Source: Symsagittifera roscoffensis (Eukaryota > Xenacoelomorpha > Acoela > Convolutidae). From it: DNA of 64,000 nt. The DNA lies in contig NC_087065.1 in assembly GCF_963678635.1 (NCBI RefSeq), positions 74,781,345 through 74,845,344 of the forward strand, read 5' to 3'. The position numbers were made by a program, and so were the translations under genes. Positions 32,769 to 45,200 of the stretch are shown here, piece after piece; position 1 is the first letter of the stretch; each line of letters begins with the position of its first letter. The notes beneath the pieces are model-generated. The model made no database searches. It saw only the letters and a list, made by a program, of their open reading frames with translations, and was not told the DNA's origin.

Positions 32769-33035
32769 GTTTTTAGTCCCCCCTTCGGTACTTTTCAAGA
32801 AATCCATTTTCGGCCCACCGACCTGAAAAATTTTCTAAGGGCGCCTTTGGCGCCAATATATACTAACTTTGAGGGAGAGCGCGAGCCAAAAAAAACGCGA
32901 TTTTTTTTGTCAAAATTTTCTAAAAAGTGCCCAAAAACGGCTTTTTTAACCTGGCACAGAAGATTTGGGCAAAACAGCGCCTTTTTAGTGCTTTAAGGGA
33001 GCTCGAAGATCAATTTGGTCGAGCTAAAAAGTTTT
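32769..33035. mobile_element. Repeat family B, copy 3
   Basis: Same orientation as 15003-15351. Shared blocks: ATCCATTTTCGGCCCACCGA, GGCGCCTTTGGCGCC, AAAGTGCCCAAAAACGGC and AACAGCGCCTTTTTAGTGC. Both ends are truncated and the CAGGGGCGGAT terminus is absent. Confidence 0.55.
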
Positions 33036-33114
33036 AAGTTAATTCCTGCTCTCTGCTTTACATAGCTTCTCGCTATTGAACTCGTTTTAAAAAAGGGGGG
33101 TATAAAATGCTAAA

Positions 33115-33330
33115 AGTGATTCTTTTTTTCTACAAAATTTAAAATGTATTCCAAATTTTTTGACAAAATGCCAAAAATATTTCACTTTTTTCTACAAAGT
33201 ACAAAATGTGTTTCAATTTTTTTTTTAAAAAGATGCGAAAAATGTTTCATTTATGTAATAAGACGCTAAAAACGTTTCATTTTGTTCAAAAAAATGTGAA
33301 AACTGTTAATTTTTTGACAAGATGCAGAAA
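33115..33330. repeat. Degenerate tandem repeat, about 5 units of 40 bp
   Basis: Units of the type ACAAAATGY(A)AAAATGTTTCA followed by a T-rich spacer, with period about 38-42 bases and considerable drift. Confidence 0.6.
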
Positions 33331-35104
33331 ACAATCAAACATTTTAATTTGTGAGCAAATTTTAAAGTTTTTTCTAACAAGTGAGCAAAAACTGATCAAG
33401 TTTCTCAACATATGTGTATTTTGTTAGCGCTAATTTAGCTTATATCTATTGCGAGGGGGTTTCCGGCTGATCCCATCTCCAATTAAGGAAAGAGGAAGTC
33501 GTCAACTGGAGAAAGCCGTAAATAATGAAAAAAGTTCAAAACTGTTGAATTTCGAAATTTATCTAATTTAAATAAAGTAAGTTTTGAAAAAAACATACAA
33601 AGACAAAAAATGTCGAAGTAATATTGATCGAAAAAAATTTACCTAGGAGTAAAAAGACGAAAAAACTCTAGCGGAAACCCTTTAATCTGAAAAAACATTC
33701 ACTAAGACTTGAGACCCCATGAGTCCCCTTCAACCTCTTTATTCGCTCTTCATTTTAATCAATTTGGGAAGACTAAGCAAATAAAATAGAGGCAAAAACT
33801 TATCCAGCAGAAAAAAATGGAAAAAAAATTGAAAATAGTTTTAAAAATAAAACATCTCAAAAGTTATCCAGACCCAAAACGAGGTCACTAAGCCGCTATA
33901 ATTGATGTTGAAACTTATCAAGTCAAAGAAAAAACAAAAACAAATGAATTTTAACAAACCAAGTTGTAAAATTACTACCATCATAAAAAAATTACGAATA
34001 GTTCAGGAAGGAAAAATCTAACAAACAAAAAATTAATATACAGCCTTAAATTGTTGCTAGCATATTCATCGAGGCTCCGCCCAATAATTATGAACGAATT
34101 AAAAAGTCGAAAACTAAAAATTATTCATAAAATTTTAGACAATGGTTCAATTTTATTTTGTATATTTTTTTTGTGGAAAACCTTAGAAGAGCGATTTAGA
34201 TTTTTCAAATTTTTCTGGTAGAGTTTGACCTTTTTCATTTAATAATGCCGAAAATCAACCTAAACATTTTATGGCGCAGATAAAAATATTTATTTTCAAC
34301 TCTTAACGTTTACCCAAGTTACATGTATGTAGTTCATACACTACAACCATGCTATTAATTTAGCTGTTTCAAAATTCACCATTTGACTATTCTGTGCGCA
34401 AAGTTGTTTATGGGGAAAAAGTTTAGTACCCGGCTGCAACACCCTTGCTTATCGCAAGAGTAATGAACTGAAATGAACAAAAGTTTATTTTTTGAACGAT
34501 TTTAACTTTAGACCTTTTATCTTCTTAAAACCTCTCAATACCGGCCTTTTCGATAAAAAAACTGAATCAATGCATAATTTTTTTTTCTTCTGATGACTTC
34601 GAAACCTTGAATCAAATTTTTAATCAGAATTTTTATCTTATTTTAAGCTCTTCATTTGAAATTCCGTTGTTGGAGAGCATAGTTTGCTTTCAATTTAGCA
34701 GATGAATTTGGATTGATCGAACTGCAAAAAAAATACTTTTGAACGTGGAAACAATTATATTTTCTGAAAAAAACGACCCCAATAAGTACCTTCTTTTTGT
34801 TGATTGACACTTAAAGCATTTGAGAGGCTTTTCTTTTTCAAAAAGCATTGAGATATATGTCCGCTTGGAAACTGAGTTGGAAAATCATGCCATTAAATCA
34901 TGCGTTAACAAAATCAAAGCCTCTTTGCAGAAAAACCGTATAGATTTTGCCTTTCATCAACAACATTCATAATTGAAAAAAAATCGAATTGACGTTGTTT
35001 TTAAAACGTTTCCAAAAAATTCAGTAATATCCTTGAGAATTAGGCAGCTGTCTAAAATTTGAATGAAGTTTCTAATTAACTTTCGTATTTCAACGAAAAA
35101 CGAA
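33331..35104. other. Intergenic, no gene seen
   Basis: AT-rich. A short string at about 34430-34480 (TGC..CTTGCTTATCGCAAG.GTAAT) recurs at 40107-40140, a small dispersed repeat. Nothing else is supported. Confidence 0.4.
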
Positions 35105-35500
35105 ATGTCCATAAATCTCTTAGAATTTCATGAACGTTTTATGATTGACGCTTTTTTGATAAAATCAACCCAATTTGAGAAAATTAGATGAATACATAAA
35201 TTAGATGAATACATAGATGAATACATAAATGAATACAGAAAATTAGATGAATACATAGAAGTCGATCACGTTTTTTGGGACCATTCTTTTTTTGATGTTA
35301 GATAGTGGAGGTTGCCTTCCTTTTCACAAAGAAAATAAACTGCACTTAGAAAAAAATCAAGTCAAACCGCAAAAAAAATCAAATTTTAGCGAGAACAAAT
35401 TTTAGATTTTTTTCCTGAAAAAAAAACTAGCAAAAAAATCACCAAGACTTCACTAAGTTCATTTCTGTTAACAAGACGAATAAGTAGGCTTATAAACATT
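35105..35500 (+). repeat. Repeat family C, copy 1
   Basis: A block of about 380 bp repeated near 37765-38090, 41035-41400 and 46655-46890, all in the same orientation. Shared strings: TTTTTTGATAAAAT.AACCCAA, AGAAGTCGATCACGTTTTT, GATAGTGGAG.TTGCCTTC and AATCAAGTCAAACCGC. In this copy a tandem of AGATGAATACATAAATT units (35185-35250) is inserted. Non-coding, type unknown. Confidence 0.6.
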
Positions 35501-35591
35501 GGATTTTAGCGAAAAGAAAAACCTTGAATTTGATTCACTTTAACTAATCTATACAATAAAATTATTTAGTTCAATTCTCGCACCCAATTAA

Positions 35592-38500
35592 TTATAAATC
35601 ATCTAATAAGCAGAACAGTTTTAGAGTTTCAGGCACAGCCAGTTTTTTAAAACTTTCTTCTAATCTACATCCACTGCGAAAACATTTCCTAACACGACCG
35701 TAACTTTCTAGTTTCAGTCCACAAGGGTAATTCCTACTAAGCTCTACTTGTAGATCCGTGTTCAAAATGATGCCCAGAGCGAACGGAATGTCTGAATAAT
35801 TCTGCGTCGTGTTGTATCGGCTGGATACCCTAATCAACATCTTCAGGCAACTTTCAAGCTGTTTTTCGTGTCCAGGTTTGACTACAAGGTCCAAATCAGT
35901 TTTCATTTTGAAAACCAAATCCTCGAGCGCAATCCTACCGGAACTGGATCTCAAATTGGCGTCTGCATTGTGAGTGATAAGGAGTCTGATGATTGCGTAG
36001 TTAGGGTTGCGCATCGACATATGCAGAGGCGTTTCTCCGAACGCGTCTTGAGAGTTTATTTCAATTTCCGAATCCGCCAACAATAGTTCCACCAAGTCTT
36101 GCTTCTGGGATCTGCATTAACATAAATAACTTTGAAAAATAGTGCAATGAAAAAATACTGCATTTTGTAAATTAGTACGGAAATGAGTTTCTCATTAGCC
36201 CTGGCCTTCTACTGCGAAACTACGCAGATCTAGATTGCCTTGTAAAGTAATTTGATGATCCGTGTGGCTGCTTGAAACAGAAAAATGTTTGTCCAATAAA
36301 TTAGGACCTTGAATCAAAATGATAATGATTTTTTCTTGAAAAATTCCTCATCAAATTTCAGCAAGGATAAAAAGCCCGCAATTTCCCTTCTCGAATAATT
36401 TGTCAGCATCGATAATAAGTCTTAACATATCCTCGCTTAGTCTCATTGTCTGTGCCTTGAGAATAAAACTTGATTTTGATTTTTTCTTTATCTCTGCTCA
36501 CTTGATGGCTAAATGTAGCGGCGTCTTCCCTTGCGCATCTCTTGCGTTTGGGTCAGCTCCATTTCCCAGTAGGAGAGAAGCCACTTGAACATTATTTCTT
36601 CTGGCCGCGTAATGCAGGGGAGCCATGTTATACGAATCCACTGAATTCACATTTGCTCCGTGGCTCACCTTTGAATTTAGAAAAAAAATTGCCTGAGTAC
36701 ATACAGTCGAAGAACGTTGGTAGAAAAAAATAACTATAAGGCCCCTACCCTACTCAAGCTACTTCGCAATCTCGAATGCTTACATTAATAACGAATGAGG
36801 ATAAGGTTGCTTAACGGAAAATGGTTTACAATTTAAATACAATTGCGCGATAAGCAGCGGTAGTTGACTAGAAATTTTAAGTTCTGCATTTCGATCTCTC
36901 CTTTGGCATAGAGTCTGTGCAAAGGGATAGATTACTATAATTGAGTTCCAATCTGTTTTTTTTTGAATTTCCGGATGACGCAAGACAAAAAATTAATACC
37001 CTTTTGCAAGTAATTACTAATATTATTTTGCAGTAGCGCTATTTTCTTAGTTAATGACAATAAAAAAGCTATTAGCTTTGATGACTATTTATTTAATTCT
37101 CTCACATTTGTGTTCCAAATTCGAAAAAATAATTCAAAATTATACTGAAATTCAGCATAAGTGAGCACATTAATTATTACTCTGAACAAATTTATTCTTC
37201 ACACCGATAATTGTAACATCACGCGTTCCACCATTTTAAAAAAAAAAACATTTCGAAACAACTCATCCTCCACTGCCCCATGCCCCCCCCCCCTTTTTAT
37301 AGTTGAAAAAGTCAAATTGATAACTGACCAGGAGCCGCACAATGTGTAGATTCTCTGTTAGCACAGCCAAGTGCAGTGGATTGAGCACTCCGTGCGACTG
37401 ATTCACGTCAACAGACTGCTCCTCCAGACACCACTGAAACAAGACATTGATAATGTTGCAAACTTCCCATAAATTATAAAATTACACAGACGCGAAGCAG
37501 ATAAACACAACAGAGCTGCGCATCAATGGCGACACAAAATATCACGAACTGACAAAAACAATTGAAAAATAATTTTCAGGAAAACATTTATCAACAAAAT
37601 TGTTTTAATTCAGGCGAGGCGAGCCGCGCTCGGCAAACACAAGCTAGAAACCTAGCCAACTGAGAGTTGGAAAAGAGTAAAGAACAATAGGAAAAAGAAG
37701 AAAAACTGATTTCTTGTTTGAAAAAGTTCAAAATTCAAACTTTCGAATTTTAAAAATATATATATTTATGTCCTTAAGCTCTTTGATATCAGGAACAATT
37801 AATGAATGGTGCTTTTTTGATAAAATAAACCCAACTTCAGAAAACAGGATCAGAAAGGTTAAACTTGAGTTTCGCTGGGATTAAACTTATTTAAATTAAA
37901 TTCCATTTTCGAAATTAGAAGTTGATCACGTTTTTCGTGACTTTTACACTTTCGTTATTCGATAGTGGAGTTTGCCTTCTTTTGAACAAACGAAATGAAG
38001 TTAACCTAAAAAGAAATCTAAAGTCAAACCGAAAAAATAAATTTCAGCCAATAAACACAAGAAAAATCACAAGACCTATATAATGGTACTGACGACGTTC
38101 ATTGCTCATAAAAACGCCACGAAGCATCTATAAAAGTTTCAAAAAGAGAAAATGAAAAAACTTGTAAATTTGAAAAATAAATGTTCTCTTCGGGAATTGA
38201 AGCTTAGTCTTCGGACACTCAAGTTTTCTAGTTGACTGCCCTACACAACTGTGCCACTGACGCTTAAAAAACCAGACAATCGAAAAAGAGGCAAAATGGA
38301 TCTTAAAATGCACAAAACACAAACTTTGCATTCAAAAAAATGCCAGAAAGATTGATTTGGAAAATTGTCGAAAAGATAAAATGAAAAATAGCTTTCTCAG
38401 GTTCAATCAATGAAAACTGCATCAAATGTGTTAAATTTTTAGTAATCAAATTTCAAAACACATGCTATTACATAGCCATCAAAGATAACAAATTTTAATA

Positions 38501-39878
38501 GATATTTTTACTGATCTTTGTACTTCTGAATTGGGTATTTAATTTGACTACATGTGGGCTTTTTCGAGGTTACTTGTTGCAAGCCACTACAGAAGCTGGA
38601 CAGTCAATGAATGTGGTTTTATCCTCGGCGCAAAAATAAAAGATAATGGAAGTGAAAAGGGTGCTAGTCCCGACGTTAAAATCCGGATGATTCTTTTAAA
38701 AAACCCGATGAGTATATTAGCGTCAGAAAAAGGCTTCATTGTTACAGAAACCTGATTACACCGGCTGATGCATAGGATAACAATGAGCAGTTACGTCGGA
38801 TTAAAAATTAATTCAGCCTGCAGATATATGCTGCAAAAACCTTGAAAAGTTTGAATATCAAAATCAATTTAGTCCGGTTTGCAATGTTGGGCTTAGTAAC
38901 TTTTGAAGTCTTTAACTGTTGTTTTTGTGCTGTATTTGGAAAAAAAACGAGTTAAATGACTTCCCACAACAATTTTCCAGGCAATTAATTTTAACTCCTT
39001 ATGCTATTTTACGGGATTTTTCGACAACAAGAATATCTGTCCAGCGAGGTTTGCTTACTGGCCAAATAACACTTCTAAAACAAGATTTTTAAAATTTTGA
39101 TCCACCTTGATCTTTTTGGAAAAGTTTCACCAACACTTAAAATTCAGCCCTGTAACTCACAAAATTGCAGAGAATACGACTTAAACGTGAAGATATTCGT
39201 TCAATTGGTTTAAAACAAATACACTAAACCAGAATTAAACGCGAACTCGTTTTTACTCCTGAATTGTCTAATTTCAAGTGCAATTTTGCATAACATTTAC
39301 TCCGAATTTTATCGTAAATACTACTATCTCCAAAAGTTTTGATTTTTGATTTCAAGCTCTTACCAGTTTATTCAGGGACTGAAAATGACAACTTAACCAT
39401 TTGTAATAAATTTCCTATGGGACTGACCAATTTTTGCATAATGTGAGTAGATAAAATTGATCCTGCGATGTGAAGCATTTAAAATGAGAAAATTGCATGA
39501 TGAATGTGACAACTTTCGTCAACTCCGTTGATCCATACAATTTCACACCGTTGGAAAATACAATTACAAATAAGGAACACTGGCATTTTAGACGCAGAAT
39601 AAACTAGTAAAAGCTTCAAATCAAAAATTAAGATTTTAAGAGCAGAAATTCACATGATATGCAGTCGTATGTAAAATTATCCTTAAATTAGAATAAAGGC
39701 ATTTAACAGAACTAGAACTTGATTTTTCGTTTTATTTTGTCCACTATAGTAACAAACTTAAATGATACCCGATCAAAGCTTTTACCTTGACTTTGTCTGC
39801 ATTTTGCTCGACGATGAAGCGCATAAATCGATCTCTGCGTCTGAACTCGTTCTGGGTCTTTTCAAATGCACGGAACAT
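35592..39878 (-). CDS. ASB8: ASB8-like ankyrin repeat and SOCS box protein, 4 exons
   Basis: Spliced CDS on the minus strand: exon 1 39878-39786, exon 2 37433-37329, exon 3 36668-36502, exon 4 36111-35592 (885 nt, 294 aa). All introns are GT..AG and the frame closes exactly. ASB proteins are substrate receptors of cullin-5 ubiquitin ligases: ankyrin repeats bind the target and the SOCS box binds elongin B/C. Four ankyrin units are visible (NPLHLAVL, APLHYAARRN, TPLHLAIK, TPLHMSMR), spaced about 33 residues apart. The last 45 residues match a SOCS box (LESYGRVRKCF, then VPETLKLFCLLDD). Length (human ASB8 is 288 aa) and the repeat wording SHGVLNPLHLA and SVDSYNMAPLHYAA fit ASB8 best. The start is the ATG at 39876-39878. 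A TGA lies in frame a few codons upstream. Confidence 0.85.
37765..38090 (+). repeat. Repeat family C, copy 2
   Basis: Lies in the first intron of the ASB8-like gene. It shares TTAAGCTCTTTGATATCAGG, GAAGTTGATCACGTTTTTCG and GATAGTGGAGTTTGCCTTC with the other copies. Confidence 0.6.
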
Positions 39879-40840
39879 GATGGTCTCGATTGCTCATCAC
39901 AGCGCTCAAACACTACCTTCGCGTGATCAACTGGATAGTTGAGACAGAAAAGCCTAATTGCATGCAAACCTGAAATTCATTCGAGTTATATTTCAAAAGA
40001 AATGACACTTTTCAATTCGTTCATTGACACTTTATGAGGCAACGCGAGGAGCCCGCCTGAAGAGTAGAGAGAACAAAGTTTTTAATGGGAAGAAAGTCTG
40101 GTATCCAGTTGCAATTCTCTTGCTTATCGCAAGGGTAATAAGTTCCCCATATAAAGCAAGTTTTTGAAACAGAAACGACGTTATAATTTTAATTTGCAAA
40201 CATTTGAGAACGCAATTTGATGCTTTTGGTTTCCTCAAATCTAAGTCTAAAACAATCCAGCGCTCAATTTAATTGAAACGAAGTTTACAAATTAGTGTCA
40301 AAATATGGATCATCGCAGTTGCAATTCTAGTAGTTTCATCACAGTTTGACCTCTAACCGCGGATTCGTGTACAACACAGTCGCATGTTTATTTTCTGCTT
40401 AACTTCTTTTCGAGCTCCGTTCTGTTTCTTAATTAATATTCTGCTTTCGCTACCCTTTTCTTTATCGCCCGAAGCTGAAGTCTTGTTTGTTAACTCATTT
40501 CTCCTGACTTTGCAATTGTTTTAACTCCTAGCCCCGTCTAGATCTCTTTTTGCCTTTTTTGTCAACCTTCGGCTGAAATAATTTCTGTTAAGAGCACACT
40601 TTGAATTTACCGTCCTGACGTTTAGTAACACCTACCAAACTTTAAAATTGCAATGAAATTGCAGTTTGACAAATTTTTGAGCCATAAACAAGAATTCATG
40701 CATCTGGTCAAAAAGTTTGTTATATTTTTAAACTTTCAAATGATAGCAGTTTTCTAAGGTGATAAAAATTTAGCAGGAAATCATGTCCAAGTTGACTCAT
40801 TCAAGTAGTCAATAATTTAGTCAGAAGCCAATTAACTTAC

Positions 40841-40949
40841 TTTGGTGGCCACTTGAAAAGAAGCTGACTGGCTTCTGTTTATTCCGATGTCCACCTGTTT
40901 GGAAAAGGTCTCGTTGTCTTCTAGTCTTTCGCTCAAAGCACTGCTTTCG
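40841..40949 (-). other. Possible 5' untranslated exon of the ASB8-like gene
   Basis: 109 nt bounded by a good acceptor (TTTTTAG before 40949) and a strong donor (GTAAGT at 40840-40835), open in one frame. Joining it to acceptors before exon 1 at 39969 or about 39938 leads to a stop before the ASB ATG, so if it is an exon it should be non-coding. It could belong to an alternative transcript. No promoter could be identified. Confidence 0.3.
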
Positions 40950-41034
40950 CTAAAAACAACCTCATGTCAAAAACAACCTCACAAAATCAGTCGCTAAAAA
41001 CTACCTCACAAAATCAGTTTCGAAAAAAATAGAT

Positions 41035-41400
41035 GTTCTTGAAGCTCTTTGAATTTCAAGAGGAGTTTATGACAATTTTTTGATAAAGTTAAACCAATTT
41101 ATCTTCGGTTAAAAAACTGGATCAAAAGGTAAAATTTTTCTTTCGATGGGGAAACTCACAATAAAATTCCATTTTAGAAAGTAGAAGTCGATCATGTTTT
41201 TCGTGACCTTTACACTTTTGCTGTTCAATAGTGGAGTTTGCCTGCTTTTTAACAAAGGAAATGAACTGAACTTAAACAAAAATCAAGTCAAACCGCGAAA
41301 AAGTAAATTTGAGCGTGAACAAATTTCAAGACTTTCTACAAAAAAAAATCATCGCGACCTATATAAGAGTCTGAACTACGTTCATGGACTTTTAATGAGA
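41035..41400 (+). repeat. Repeat family C, copy 3
   Basis: Between the two host genes. It carries GAAGCTCTTTGAATTTCAAG, GAAGTCGATCATGTTTTTCG, CAATAGTGGAGTTTGCCT and AATCAAGTCAAACCGCG. A forward ORF of 70 codons across it is not a gene. Confidence 0.6.
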
Positions 41401-42283
41401 TGCTAAAATCGAAAAATAACGTGTCTCAAACTAAAAGTGAAATACTTAAACAAATTCTGTTGAAAAAATCGTAGGCTGAAAAAAATTATTGAAACTGTTT
41501 TAAAAATCAATGTCCTAAAACATGAGACAGATTCAGGCTACATAAACTCCTTTCTTTCCTTTCTCATGACAAAAAAAAATTGGTAAAAAAATCGAGAGCT
41601 TAAAGTTCCTAAATGTACTCAAAAACTTTCAAAATCTTGGAACCAAACAATTGGCTAAAAAATGAAGAGGAACCTTTGCTATAAATTGAGATCGAAATGA
41701 AAAAAAAATGAAGAAAAAAAATGACAGCTGAAGTTTCAAGCAATTTTCACAAATAAATTGCAAAATGTCTGAAAAACTCAAAAATGCACGTGAGGAAATA
41801 AAAAAACAAATTCGATTTTTTCTTAAAATTCACCGGGAAAAAAACACACTACTGAATCTCGTGCGACACTCGCCGCATATCTTCGTAGACAAAACAGTCA
41901 ACAAAACAATCAGTTTTTTTTCGAAAAAGTTGACATATCAAAACAATACGCTATGTCATCAAACTGTCTTGACTTCAAATAAAACTGCTCAATCCTTAAA
42001 CACACCAACTAATTCCACGAACTTTCATTCAAGAAAAATCAGAAACCTTGCACCTAAAAAAACTGAAATATGAATGCGAATTTTTTTTTTCGTTCAACAC
42101 TTGCTATCTCATGGGCAATAAAATCAACCTAATTTGAGAAAACTGGACCAATTGCCTTTTTCCACTTGAAGTGAACTTAAAAGAAAATCTTAAAATTGCA
42201 CGTAAATTATCACATAAAAATGAAAGTCAGAGGGACGAGAGCAAAAATTTTAAAAAATCGTCAAACTGTTCAAAAAGTCTATC
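41401..42283. other. Intergenic, 3' flank of NOL10
   Basis: AT-rich sequence with a forward 102-codon ORF (41765-42073) of Lys/Asn/Thr-rich random type. The segment 42090-42165 resembles the start of repeat family C. Confidence 0.4.
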
Positions 42284-45200
42284 TTACGCGTTGAAGTTTT
42301 TCAGTGACAGCTTCGACCGAACAGGCACAACGAAATCTCTCTCAGCCACACTTGACCCTACTACCATTTCCACTTTAGAATTCCTTTGCTGCTCATCTCT
42401 AGAATCGGGAGGACTTTCTCCGCCCATTGGCTCCAATCTAGATACTGGCGGTGCCTTTGACTTCGATTGCTGTTTGCTATCTGAGGACTTCAATTTGTTT
42501 GCCTTCGCACTAGTGCGAACCAGTTTCTTTAAGTGTTTAACTTCATTGCCTTCGTCACTGTCACTGGACGCTGCTTCTTCCTCGTTCGAAGATAGATCTG
42601 ATTTGGAAGCCTACAAAGTAAGGATTTCTTGAATTGAAAAAAAAAAAACGAAAATAAACTAGGATTTTTAATGCGGGCTGTATTTCAAGGCCACATCTCA
42701 AATTGTTTAAATGGTATATTTACTAAGCTTTACTGCAATTTAACACGACGAACAGCAGCAGCGAAACTGTTTGTCAAATTCATAATCCCCTGACTGTCCT
42801 CAAGTAGTTTTTTGAACGTTTTTCTCCTCTTTTTTTAAGGAAACATCCCCATTCCTACTAGTTTGTGGCATTTATTTATCGTTGATAGACCAAATACTTT
42901 TGACATGTCTTCTGCGCTATTATGTACTAGCCACTACGAAAAGCGAGCACCAAAAAAGGCAATTTTTTCTCCTCAAAACCGTTTTAAAATAAATAACTCA
43001 AAACCAGAAGCAGTTTGGGAGGAAAGGCGGACACCCTCACCACGCAAGTCCCACCTATTGTACATTAATACTACAAGCATTTTTGGCCGACGAACAGTAT
43101 TTTTCTAAAGGCGAACTTTACTTCGTCGCATTTTTTTATAATGGAAATAAGGTCTTCATTGAGTTTTGTGAGGGCTCGGGAATATTTAATCGGCTTACCC
43201 AGAGAAAGTGAAAAATTTCTGGAGTTTACAAAATTTTAAATACTACCCCCAGTCATCGAAAAATTCCCGGCAGCGCAAATATCTATAGCTTTTCTAAACT
43301 GTTTGGTTTTGGACCTGAAAATTGACTACCAAACCCACCTCTCAAAAACCTTACATTAAAACCAAAAAAATCGTCTGACAAATTGACTCTTTTACCTCAA
43401 TATGCACATTTTCATCGTCTTTGTCTTCGCCCGCCTCATTTTTCTGCCTCCTATGGATTTGTTGTTCTTCTCTGCGCATGAGTTGTGTGGCCTGTTGTAT
43501 GGCCGGCTGCAGTGCCACCATTCTGGCCAGAGTGCTGGGGTTCATAGTGTCCACGTCCTCCTTGTCCAGATCCATCTGCATGTCTGCATCTCCGAACAAC
43601 TTGGGTGCGAATCTCTCATCTGTCAGCAGTGCCTCCGCCTCCCTCTTCGACTAAAAAAGAGACAGCGATCACTTATTTTTCTAGTTCAAAAACTATCACA
43701 GTGAGAAAAGCCATTAAAATCAGAAACGCCTCAACGAACTCGAATAAAAAGAAAACTGTAAATGCCTTTTATGACCTCTATCAAGCTTTACGTAAAATTC
43801 AGTCTCTCAAAGTAGAGTTGAGTTTCTTAGTGGGTATAAAAACTAGCAGAATTTTCGAGCGAAATACTTAAAGCGGCGTTTATTCTGGTCACCAAATCAT
43901 TGAAAACAATTAAAATTAACAAACCCCCAAAACACTTGTGACCTGAAGACAAAAAAAACTCAAGTCCTATTTTTATTGCAGTTCGCTTACCTTTGCCTTG
44001 CCTCTCTGTTTCTCTATCTTCAGACGCACAGCTGTCTCTCTGTTCACGCTTGGTAGCTTCTGAAATGACAACTTCATAGTGAACCACTTTTACGTCAACC
44101 AAGCGAACACCGCCTATAAAATGGGAAAAGTTGAATTCTTTCTCATTGAAGAAAACCGTCAATATTTCAAACACTGCTATTTTAAATTAGTTCTCAGATT
44201 TCAGCTGAACGCGAAAAAAAACTTTGAATGAGTCAAAAAAATTGCCAGCAGTTTAAAGAATTTCGGATTTATTCTTTTTTTCATTAAGTTCAGGTATAAG
44301 TTGAGTACGCTAATATATATAAATAACCTAGCCAACAGACAGTTGAAAAAGTGTCAACGTTCATTCCAATCCGAAGAGGTTAATTTGCTTTATGAGCAAC
44401 GAGTTCTGATTGGCTGACTAAATTTTCACGCATTCGATACTTCGTCCATCATGCACGAAAGATCGAATGCGTGAAACTTTTGTCGACCTATCAAAACTCT
44501 CTCTTCGCTTACCTCCAGCTGTACTCTGTCATGTCTCTCCCTGTCCATGTCCTCTTTGATCTTCTTCTGCTTGAACTGTTCAAACGCGAATGGCTCACTC
44601 TCCTGTTTGGCCCGACTGTAAAGTTGCACATTGACAAAGTAGCCGTGCATGTACGCTCGCAGCTTACTCGTGCCTAATCAATCATAAAACAAAATATCAA
44701 GCATTAAATCAAACCCATATAAGTCTCCTTTTACCAGAACGAACACTGCTATTCGAACAGCTGCAAAAGATTTCCCAATAAAGCCGCTGATGTGTCTACG
44801 ACCGCAATTTGCAGTCAGGTAAAAACCACTTTGATTCTTCTCAAAAAAAAGTCGGTTATAGGATGGATTGAAATCGAATAAGTTCTCCCACCCGTTTTCG
44901 GTAGCTCACCTTGTAATTTAGGATCCAAAAACCGACTTACAGAAAAAGAATAACGAATCATTCCACAACAATTTATTGCGTAACGTTATTAAACCGAATC
45001 GGAATTGCTCGATACTTAGTTTAAAACTATATCTACTCGAGCTGTTTTTCATTTCTGCTTACCTATGAGGTGTGTGAGTCCGATGCTGTCCAGCTCTGAT
45101 CTAGTGACGAACTTGAAGTCATCGTAGACCACATTGCTCCTCTCTTCCTCCATTTCTTCAGTCAGATTCTCCAGAAACGAACACCACTTAGGGGCAGGAC

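Noticed and set aside
36300-36480. Segment between ASB8-like exons 3 and 4 considered as an additional exon
   Set aside because: Exons 3 and 4 join directly in frame within an ankyrin repeat (HLAIK then SQKQDLVELLL), leaving no room for another exon.
39782-39967. Ser-rich reading frame through ASB8-like exon 1 (HAKVVFERCDEQ...)
   Set aside because: Its phase at the splice donor does not join the ankyrin frame of exon 2. The alternative frame starting MFRAFEKTQNEF joins exon 2 exactly and gives a continuous ankyrin protein.
41765-42632. Two plus-strand ORFs (102 and 153 codons) beside and over the last NOL10 exon
   Set aside because: The first is Lys/Asn/Thr-rich random sequence. The second is antisense to the NOL10 C-terminal exon.
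43402-43704. Plus-strand ORFs of 77-100 codons over NOL10 exon 11
   Set aside because: They are the antisense of a coding exon whose sense frame matches NOL10.
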